Assembly (NCBI GenBank): GCA_009889685.1
Contig: WTZT01000055.1
Location: forward strand, 1-5,329
DNA length: 5,329 bases
Direction: 5' to 3'
Source of the DNA: Candidatus Hikarchaeia archaeon HikBin4
GTDB taxonomy: Archaea > Halobacteriota > Halobacteria > Halobacteriales > Hikarchaeaceae
Position numbers and translations under genes: made by a program. Below, one piece after another: positions 1 through 5,329 of the stretch (the first letter of the stretch is position 1; each line of letters begins with the position of its first letter). The notes beneath the pieces are model-generated. The model did no database searches. It was not told where the DNA came from and worked only from the letters and a program-made list of their open reading frames with translations.

Positions 1-540
1 GATAGCGACGAAGGGATACGGCGAGACACGTCCATAGAGAAATTAAATGGATTAAGACCAGTGTTCAAAAGTGATGGCACAGTTACAGCAGGTAACTCAT
101 CGCAGATTGCAGATGGTGCTTCGGTGGTGGTGATAACGAGTGATGTGTTTGCAGAAGAGCACGGGTTAGAAATTTTGGCAACAGTAGAAACACATGCAGT
201 TGTAGGAGTGGATCCACGATTGATGGGGATAGGACCTGTGCCCGCCACAAAAAAGTTGTTATCACGGATGGATAAACAAATTGAAGACTTTGACTTGATT
301 GAATTAAATGAGGCATTTGCTTCTCAATGTTTATATTGCCAACGTGAATTAAAAATACCGGAAGAACGGTTTAATGTTAATGGAGGGGCCATAGCTATTG
401 GACATCCACTAGGGGCCAGTGGTGCCAGATTACCAGTATCATTGATTCATGAAATGAATAGGAGGAATTCAAAATTAGGTTTGGCAACTATGTGTGTTGG
501 CTTTGGTCAAGGGGCTGCCATGGCATTTTCTAGAGAATAA
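1..540 (+). CDS. Acetyl-CoA acyltransferase (thiolase), FadA-like, C-terminal part; 5' end outside window
   Basis: This gene is open from base 1 and ends in TAA at 538-540, giving 179 visible residues. Thiolases of about 390-400 residues cleave 3-ketoacyl-CoA with CoA in the last step of beta-oxidation, or run in reverse as acetoacetyl-CoA synthases. Seen in the sequence: the DEGIRRDTS segment at residues 3-11, the TAGNSSQIADGA loop at 29-40, NEAF at 103-106, GGAIAIGHPLGASGAR at 128-143 with catalytic His135, and MCVGFGQG at 164-171 with catalytic Cys165. The nucleophilic Cys of the N-terminal half lies off the left edge. A large residue (Phe) inside the CxGxGQG motif resembles FadA-type thiolases (usually Leu there), so degradative use is more likely than a biosynthetic role. 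The motifs are of the bacterial type, and no DUF35 gene follows as is common beside archaeal SCP-x-like thiolases. The next gene starts two bases later, so the two are probably co-transcribed. The family assignment is secure; chain-length specificity is not. Confidence 0.95.
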   Translation, partial: DSDEGIRRDTSIEKLNGLRPVFKSDGTVTAGNSSQIADGASVVVITSDVFAEEHGLEILATVETHAVVGVDPRLMGIGPVPATKKLLSRMDKQIEDFDLIELNEAFASQCLYCQRELKIPEERFNVNGGAIAIGHPLGASGARLPVSLIHEMNRRNSKLGLATMCVGFGQGAAMAFSRE

Positions 541-542
541 AT

Positions 543-2210
543 ATGGAAGGAAGTAGACTTATTGCAACGGAGAAGATAATTGCTGTTTCGAGCCCTGGTT
601 GTGAAAATCAAGTCGAGGATATAAGGCATTGGGCATCAGAGAGAGGAATTGGTTTTCTGGCAATTGAGACTGGAGAAAATTTTGAAGAGGTGAAATCAGA
701 ATGGGAAGGAGGGGTCGTGGGGATTACCATTGGGGGTGACGGGACATTTCTAGAGGGGGCGAGAATATTTTCACCTAGAAGAATTCCATTTATTGGAGTG
801 GGATCGGGGACATTATCATTCTTGGCTCGTGTGGAACCAGAAGGAATATTTGATGCATTGGAAGAGGTTTTAGCAGGGGGATCAAAAATAGATGAGCTAC
901 AAAGGGTTTCGGTAAAAATAGATTCCTTCGAAGCGGAGGGACTTAATGAAGTTGTTATAGGGCATATATGGCCTAAAAAACCAATTGAAAGGAAAATCAG
1001 TTCGATTGATGTGTTTGTGGAAGGGGAACATGTAGGAAAATATGAAGGGACGGGTGTTGCGATAACAACTCCAACAGGATCTACTGGACTTTCTCTATCA
1101 GCAGGAGGCCCGATACACTATCCAGTTTTGAATGAAACTATTCAATTGACACCATTACATACGCACAATATAGGAGTACGACCACTCGTTTTTGGAGCAG
1201 AAATAGAGCTTAGGATAATACCAGATACGGAGGTGTATGTGTTGGTAGATGGGGGGCGGGCAACAAATCTTCTTAAAACAAAAAAAGTAATCACAATTAC
1301 TGGTTCAAAAATTCCAGCATATCTTATTAACACATCCCAAAGTAGAGGATTTTTCAATAGATTGGGAACAAATTTAGGATGGGGAATTGGGAACCAAATT
1401 GGGGAGAGATATCAAATGGAGAAGGATGAAGAAAAAAGATTTGAAGAGACTGTTCTGGAACTAGCTGAGAGCGTTGCCAAGGGTGCGGGAGATGTTCTTA
1501 GAGAATTGCATCGGAAAAAGGAGATACAGGTATTTGAAAATCCGAAAGGCGGAATGGTAACAGAGGCAGATTACCTTTCTGAAAATATAATTACATCTTT
1601 AATTAGAAATAAATTTCCAGATCACGACATTGTGTCGGAGGAAACTGTGTGGGAAGATAAGAATTCAAAGTACAGGTGGGTAATAGATCCATTAGACGGG
1701 ACTGGGAATTTTATACATAAGAATCCCAATTATGCCGTTTCTGTTGCTTTGTTGGAAGAAAATGAGCCACTAGTTGGGGTTATTTACATTCCAGAAATTG
1801 ATCAGTTGTACTCAGCTGTGAGAGGGGGAAATGCGATGGTAAATGGGAAAGTCATTGCAACTACAGACAGGGGAGAAATTAAAGAAAGTATGTTGATAAC
1901 GGGTCATGATCCAAAAGGAGAATTGTTATCTAGTCTATATCCAGTGGTCAAAGGGGTGAGAAGACATGGTTCTGCTGCTATCAATCTAGCGTACTTGGCA
2001 TGTGGAAGTGCCGATATTGTATGGGAATGGGATACAAGCCCATGGGATGTTGCAGCAGGGATATTGATGGTTAGGTGTGCAGGAGGGAAGGTTACGGGGA
2101 AAAATGGAGAAGAATATGTGTTAGATTTTAAAATTGATAATATCAACGAATTATTGGCTTCTAACGGTCGACTTCATTCAAATATTTTAGAGGAAATTAA
2201 CAAAGATTAA
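543..2210 (+). CDS. nadK: NAD kinase-IMPase family phosphatase fusion (putative bifunctional NAD kinase/NADP phosphatase)
   Basis: This 555-residue protein joins two full-length enzymes. Residues 1-282 are an NAD kinase (ATP or polyphosphate + NAD+ to NADP+), with GGDGT at 64-68 (Asp66 the expected catalytic residue), the NE motif at 135-136, TPTGST at 176-181, SAGGP at 186-190, and the usual FF..L...LGWG tail at 270-281. After a charged linker, residues 296-553 are an inositol-monophosphatase-fold, Mg2+-dependent phosphatase. It has VTEAD at 339-343, SEE at 365-367, DPLDGTGNF at 382-390 (Asp382 and Asp385 metal ligands), HGSAA at 475-479 and WDVAAG at 501-506 (Asp502 metal ligand). All expected metal ligands are present. 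By analogy with archaeal MJ0917, the phosphatase half may act on NADP(H), but inositol phosphate, fructose bisphosphate or PAP are alternatives. The start is well fixed: an in-frame TAG lies at 531-533 and ATG 543 is the first usable codon. It has no clear Shine-Dalgarno. It is probably cytosolic and co-transcribed with the thiolase. Confidence 0.93.
   Translation: MEGSRLIATEKIIAVSSPGCENQVEDIRHWASERGIGFLAIETGENFEEVKSEWEGGVVGITIGGDGTFLEGARIFSPRRIPFIGVGSGTLSFLARVEPEGIFDALEEVLAGGSKIDELQRVSVKIDSFEAEGLNEVVIGHIWPKKPIERKISSIDVFVEGEHVGKYEGTGVAITTPTGSTGLSLSAGGPIHYPVLNETIQLTPLHTHNIGVRPLVFGAEIELRIIPDTEVYVLVDGGRATNLLKTKKVITITGSKIPAYLINTSQSRGFFNRLGTNLGWGIGNQIGERYQMEKDEEKRFEETVLELAESVAKGAGDVLRELHRKKEIQVFENPKGGMVTEADYLSENIITSLIRNKFPDHDIVSEETVWEDKNSKYRWVIDPLDGTGNFIHKNPNYAVSVALLEENEPLVGVIYIPEIDQLYSAVRGGNAMVNGKVIATTDRGEIKESMLITGHDPKGELLSSLYPVVKGVRRHGSAAINLAYLACGSADIVWEWDTSPWDVAAGILMVRCAGGKVTGKNGEEYVLDFKIDNINELLASNGRLHSNILEEINKD
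1402..1418 (+). promoter_or_regulatory. Possible internal ribosome binding site and start codon at the fusion's domain junction
   Basis: GGGGAG at about 1401-1406 lies nine bases before an in-frame ATG at 1416-1418 (Met292). Met292 falls in the linker, after the kinase tail (ends near residue 281) and just before the phosphatase domain (from about 296). Starting here would give a free-standing 264-residue phosphatase, the normal size for the IMPase family. It may be a working internal start, a relic of a formerly separate gene, or chance, because G-rich purine runs are common on this coding strand. The sequence and its position are seen; use of the site is inference. Confidence 0.3.
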
Positions 2211-4066
2211 TCGTGGGGATGTAAAAGTTTTATTGCCGATTTTACATCTTCTTTTCGTCCGAGAAGTGTGATATTATCGCCACGTTCTAGGGTGAAATCT
2301 CCGTGGGGAATGATATCTTCACCATTACGTCTAACGAGTGCGATTAAACAACCAGAAGGCAAAGTAGAAGCAATAGAACTGACTGTTTTACCATTAATTT
2401 GAGAAGATGTTAATGTTATTTCTTGAACATCTCCTGTGCGGCTTAGTTCAGTCATCCAGGCGGTTAATGCAGGTCTTTCTATAATATTGTCGATCGCAAG
2501 TGCAGTGGCGTGAGAAGAAGAAACTGCGACAATCCCTATATCTTCAAATTGGGATACATTATCGGGATTATTAACTCTAGAAAAGACCGTATCGATCCCA
2601 AATTCATTTTTGGCCAGTTGGGATATGAGAAGGTTGGATCCGTCGTCCCCGGTTGCTGCGATGAGTATTTTTGCATTGTTGGCTTTGGCCTGTTCTAGGG
2701 TTTTTTTGCGAGTTCCGTCCCCAGTTAGTGTGGAAAATCCACCTGAAGATAGTGATTCTATTTGAGATTCCTCTTTTTCTACGATCAAAACACTCTCACC
2801 ACGATCGGATAGACGGGCAGAAAGGGATCGGCCCACTCGTCCACCTCCAATGATTATTACACGCATAGGTATCACATCTAAATATTCTGCTATATACCTA
2901 GAAAGACCGGCTTCTAATGAAACTGTTGTGAAAATGACCAGAAATACAGTTCCGACCACTACGTTTGCTTCACGGAAGAGGCCCAATGATTGGAGATGTA
3001 TGGCGAATAGCATGGAGATTGATGCGGGGATGATTCCACGGGGGGCCACCGCCATCATAAATATTTTTTCAGAAAGGGTGAATCGGGTTCCAGTTGTGGA
3101 GGCATAAACAGATAAAGATCTGACTAATACTATAATTAAAATCACAACCAATACACCAGAAATACCTAGAGATAATAGAATTCTCAAGTCTAGTAGAGCT
3201 GCTAGAATTATGAAAATAAAAGATAGAACTAACAGCGTTATGTCCCCTTTGAATTCAGAAACTTCACGTTCGTAAGAGATTGATGAGTTTCCTAACATGA
3301 TTCCTGCAGCCGCCGCCGCAACTATTCCAGATTCGGGTGTGATAGAATTTGAAATTGCATATGAAGCGAGTGCTAACATTAAAACTAATAATCGAGTTAG
3401 TTGAGGGGCACTGGAGGGGGGAATGAAGGATAATCTTAAGAAATTTATTAAAGCAAGTGCGGTTAAAATTCCAACTAATAACCCGACTCCAAATTTAAGA
3501 ATAAAAATGGGGATAAGGTCGAAAATATTAGTTGTATTTAGCAATATAGCTTCAAAAAATACAATAGCCAAAATTGCAGCAGTAACATCGTTTACTATCC
3601 CTTCTGTCTCGAGAATTGTGGCGACTCGTTCCCTAACATGTACCACTTTTAAAATTGGCATGATAACAGTGGGGCCAGTAGCGATTAATAAAGAACCAAC
3701 AAGGAAAGAAACCATCCAGTTTACGTTGAGTAAATAATGTACAAGTGCAGCAGTTCCAATTAATGAAATTCCAGCCCCAATTGTGAGAAGTTTTGCCGTC
3801 TCTATGGGAATTTTAAGGAGTTTTTGTATTCGAATGTGAAATGCCCCTTCAAATATGATTATTGCTACGGAAATTCCCACTATGTCATTTAAAGCATTGC
3901 CAAAAGAGAGAGGATTTAGAATGCCAATTCCGTGGGGACCGAGTAGGATGCCGAAGATTAGGAGAAAAACTACACTAGGTATTGAAAATCTGGCTGCGAT
4001 TAATTGAGAGATAACTCCCGCTATAATTATAATCGAAAAGATAGTGATTAGATTTGCTTCGATCAT
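2207..4066 (-). CDS. Na+/H+ (monovalent cation:proton) antiporter, NhaP-like CPA family, with C-terminal RCK (TrkA-N/TrkA-C) domains
   Basis: This 619-residue inner-membrane protein probably exchanges Na+ or K+ for H+ in pH and salt homeostasis. Residues 1-395 are very hydrophobic, with about 12-13 membrane segments. They carry the family's core motifs: ATGPTVIMPIL at 129-139, EGIVND at 155-160 with the likely ion-binding Asp160, and APRGII at 341-346. A short hinge leads to an RCK_N Rossmann domain (about 401-525), with IIIGGGRVGRSL at 404-415, an acidic end of strand 2 at Glu430 and TGDGT at 448-452. An RCK_C/TrkA-C domain follows (about 545-617). RCK domains bind NAD(H), ATP or similar ligands and gate transport. 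ATG 4066 is preceded by an in-frame TAA two codons upstream (4073-4075), so this start is firm. It has no Shine-Dalgarno. It lies 41 bases after the acyl-CoA ligase gene on the same strand, and its stop overlaps that of the convergent fusion gene. Exact ion specificity cannot be read from the sequence. Confidence 0.93.
   Translation of the reverse strand: MIEANLITIFSIIIIAGVISQLIAARFSIPSVVFLLIFGILLGPHGIGILNPLSFGNALNDIVGISVAIIIFEGAFHIRIQKLLKIPIETAKLLTIGAGISLIGTAALVHYLLNVNWMVSFLVGSLLIATGPTVIMPILKVVHVRERVATILETEGIVNDVTAAILAIVFFEAILLNTTNIFDLIPIFILKFGVGLLVGILTALALINFLRLSFIPPSSAPQLTRLLVLMLALASYAISNSITPESGIVAAAAAGIMLGNSSISYEREVSEFKGDITLLVLSFIFIILAALLDLRILLSLGISGVLVVILIIVLVRSLSVYASTTGTRFTLSEKIFMMAVAPRGIIPASISMLFAIHLQSLGLFREANVVVGTVFLVIFTTVSLEAGLSRYIAEYLDVIPMRVIIIGGGRVGRSLSARLSDRGESVLIVEKEESQIESLSSGGFSTLTGDGTRKKTLEQAKANNAKILIAATGDDGSNLLISQLAKNEFGIDTVFSRVNNPDNVSQFEDIGIVAVSSSHATALAIDNIIERPALTAWMTELSRTGDVQEITLTSSQINGKTVSSIASTLPSGCLIALVRRNGEDIIPHGDFTLERGDNITLLGRKEDVKSAIKLLHPHD
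2215..2258 (+). terminator. Candidate hairpin plus T-rich terminator for the + strand operon
   Basis: GATGTAAAA at 2218-2226 and TTTTACATC at 2240-2248 form a perfect 9-bp inverted repeat around a 13-base loop. In RNA the stem can extend outwards with two G-U pairs and one G-C pair (2215-2217 with 2249-2251). The T-rich tract TTCTTTTC (2249-2256) follows on the + strand, starting 38 bases after the fusion gene's stop. The stem is AU-rich and therefore weak. It lies wholly within the coding end of the convergent antiporter gene, so part of the match may reflect its codons. Confidence 0.35.
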
Positions 4067-4107
4067 AGTAATTTAGGGGAAGGGAGTATGGAAAATTGAG
4101 GCCTAAT
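4067..4107 (-). other. 41-base gap between the acyl-CoA ligase and antiporter genes
   Basis: This is the only non-coding spacer in the window longer than two bases. Read on the - strand it is AT-rich, then has a pyrimidine-rich run (CTCCCTTCCCC) ending 10 bases before the antiporter ATG. There is no purine-rich ribosome binding site, no convincing archaeal TATA/BRE or bacterial -10/-35 pair, and no hairpin terminator. AGGCCT is present but only 6 bp long. The simplest reading is that the ligase and antiporter genes share one transcript, though a weak promoter inside the ligase gene cannot be excluded. Confidence 0.5.
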
Positions 4108-5329
4108 TCAAGAATACATACTTTCAATCTCTTTGGTATATTTATCCAGTATATTTCTCCGTTTCTTTTTAAGAGAAGGTGTTAATAGATCATTTTCTTC
4201 TGTGAATTCCTCAGAAATGAGACGGAATTGTTTGATTTGTTCATGTGGTTCGAAAATTAAATTTATTCCATCTACAATTTTTGAGAAATGATTGATTGTT
4301 TTTTGATCTGTGCATAAATCACCTATATCTTGGGCCGAAGGACCACCTAACAATTGTAGAGTTGTTATGTTTGGGACCAATAGAGCGCTGATGAATTTCT
4401 TTTCATCCCCGATGACAATACTTTGTTCTATAAACTCGTTTTGAGTGAGTGCATCTTCCAAGGGAGTGGGTGCGATATTTTTCCCAGTTGAAAGGACTAA
4501 TATTTCTTTGATACGTTCTAAAAATGTTACATAGCCATCAGGCTCTAGTAGGACCATATCTCCTGTTTTGAACCAGTCTTCATCGAAGGATTCTTTTGTT
4601 TCTTTTGGTTTATTCCAATAACCAGAAAAAACACTAGGCCCACGGACGAGGAGTTCTCCAACCTCACCTAAATTTGAAAACTTAGAATTCTCCCCAGAGG
4701 TAGGATCTATTTTAATTTCAAGATTGGACAGAGGAGGGCCAACAGATCCTATACGGGGTGCATCGGGATGATTGACAGTGATGACAGGAGAAGTTTCAGA
4801 TAGACCATACCCTTCCAAAACTAAAATTCCAGCACCGTGGTATAGCGCGCATAGGTCTTTAGAGAGTTTCCCGCCGCCACTGATTAAAAATTGGATGTTC
4901 CCTCCAAGCGCGCTTTTAACTTTGGAGTAAACAAGTCGGTTTGCGATGGTATGTTTAAGAGAGAGGAGGGGGTTTAAATTGGTTGAATATGCTTTTTGTT
5001 TAGCGATTTTAACCGCCCAATTAAAAATACGTAGTTTAACAGGTGAAGCAGAGGCCTGATCTCGCATGGCAACATACATTTTTTCGTATATCAGGGGGAC
5101 ACTAGATCCCGCTGTTGGGCGGACTTTGAGAAAGTCTTCTTTGAGTGTATCGGGGCTCTCTGCATAAGCTATTGCGGCACCGCTTTGAAGCATCAAGAAA
5201 TGTCCCGCCATTCGTTCCAAGATATGTGATAAAGGCAAGAATGAAAGAATTCGTGTAGAACTATCAAGGGTAGGGGCCCCGGATTTGCTTTTACGGGGGC
5301 CAAACCGTAATTGGGAATAATCAACATTA
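4108..5329 (-). CDS. Long-chain fatty-acid-CoA ligase (AMP-forming), C-terminal part; 5' end beyond right edge
   Basis: This gene reads open through the right edge and stops at TGA (complement of 4108-4110), giving 406 visible residues of a protein usually near 600. It activates fatty acids: ATP + fatty acid + CoA to acyl-CoA + AMP + PPi, feeding beta-oxidation or lipid synthesis. Seen, in visible-fragment numbering: LSFLPLSHILER at about 28-39, EGYGLSETSP at 172-181 (adenylate-binding motif), GELLVRGPSVFSGYW near 224-238, TGD at 255-257 (ribose-binding Asp257), ERIKEILVLSTGKNIAP at 271-287, and the C-terminal TPSLKKKRR at 383-391 holding the likely catalytic Lys. The KNIAP and LKKKRR forms place it in the FAA1-like (COG1022) group rather than E. 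coli FadD. The P-loop-like TSGTTG motif should lie just outside the window. A TTG at 5238 is not the start, because the family's conserved sequence continues upstream of it. The antiporter gene follows 41 bases downstream on the same strand. Confidence 0.95.
   Translation of the reverse strand, partial: NVDYSQLRFGPRKSKSGAPTLDSSTRILSFLPLSHILERMAGHFLMLQSGAAIAYAESPDTLKEDFLKVRPTAGSSVPLIYEKMYVAMRDQASASPVKLRIFNWAVKIAKQKAYSTNLNPLLSLKHTIANRLVYSKVKSALGGNIQFLISGGGKLSKDLCALYHGAGILVLEGYGLSETSPVITVNHPDAPRIGSVGPPLSNLEIKIDPTSGENSKFSNLGEVGELLVRGPSVFSGYWNKPKETKESFDEDWFKTGDMVLLEPDGYVTFLERIKEILVLSTGKNIAPTPLEDALTQNEFIEQSIVIGDEKKFISALLVPNITTLQLLGGPSAQDIGDLCTDQKTINHFSKIVDGINLIFEPHEQIKQFRLISEEFTEENDLLTPSLKKKRRNILDKYTKEIESMYS

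Noticed and set aside
61..63. GTG as start of the thiolase gene
   Set aside because: Bases 1-60 read in frame as DEGIRRDTS and following residues, which are conserved thiolase sequence.
83..316. Antisense open frame within the thiolase gene, and similar frames at 1142-1357 and 1904-2146 (-) and 2510-3107 (+)
   Set aside because: Each overlaps the conserved coding sequence of a recognised gene on the other strand, with low-complexity or unrecognisable translation and no sign of its own start region.
544..561. GGAAGG just after the ATG at 543, acting as a ribosome binding site for a later start
   Set aside because: No ATG, GTG or TTG codon follows at a suitable distance in frame, only ATT. 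The kinase's first strand (EKIIAVSSPG) fits a start at 543.
3423..3737. Open reading frame of about 104 codons on the + strand inside the antiporter gene
   Set aside because: It lies antisense to well-conserved membrane segments of the antiporter and its translation has no recognisable motif. It is a shadow of the real gene.
4098..4103. AGGCCT palindrome in the 41-base gap as a terminator or operator
   Set aside because: Six base pairs with no loop and no adjacent T tract. It is expected by chance.
5236..5238. TTG (on the - strand) as start of the acyl-CoA ligase
   Set aside because: The frame stays open to the window edge, and the residues just upstream (ILSFL before PLSHILER) are typical of the family, so the gene is truncated by the window rather than starting here.
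1..5329. tRNA or rRNA genes, CRISPR repeats, insertion sequences or long direct repeats
   Set aside because: None seen on reading. Nearly all of the window is accounted for by four conserved protein genes.

Overview
The window is a gene-dense piece of a heterotroph's chromosome at moderate GC (about 40% by eye). It holds four protein-coding genes and almost no intergenic DNA. The two outer genes run off the window edges. No RNA gene, mobile element, CRISPR array, attachment site or origin was found. The organism is uncertain. An NAD kinase fused to an inositol-monophosphatase-family phosphatase is a domain pairing best known from archaea. Frequent AGA/AGG and ATA codons and the lack of clear Shine-Dalgarno sites at the two visible gene starts fit a mesophilic archaeon, perhaps a marine euryarchaeal lineage. 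However, the thiolase and acyl-CoA ligase are bacterial-type, so a bacterium cannot be excluded (archaeon slightly favoured).

Layout. Bases 1-540 (+) are the 3' part of a FadA-like thiolase. Two bases later, 543-2210 (+) encodes a 555-residue fusion of a complete NAD kinase and a complete IMPase-family phosphatase. Its stop codon overlaps the stop of a convergent gene, 2207-4066 (-), a 619-residue CPA-family Na+/H+ antiporter with a C-terminal RCK (TrkA-N/TrkA-C) module. After a 41-base gap, 4108-5329 (-) is the 3' part of a long-chain acyl-CoA ligase of the AMP-forming (COG1022/FAA1-like) type, with its 5' end beyond the right edge.

How the genes fit together. The ligase activates fatty acids and the thiolase performs the last step of beta-oxidation, so the window is framed by fatty-acid breakdown, which consumes NAD+. 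The fusion protein probably both makes NADP+ (kinase half) and could remove its 2'-phosphate (phosphatase half), which would set the NAD/NADP balance. The antiporter carries a nucleotide-binding regulatory domain of a kind that can sense NAD(H) or ATP. A shared redox and energy theme is therefore plausible, but it is inferred from proximity only.

The points most worth a second look are the fusion's domain order (kinase first, apparently opposite to the characterised MJ0917 protein of Methanocaldococcus jannaschii), an SD-like sequence plus ATG exactly at the domain junction, altered residues in the NAD-binding pocket, and a hairpin with a T-rich tail just past the fusion gene, buried inside the antiporter's coding end.
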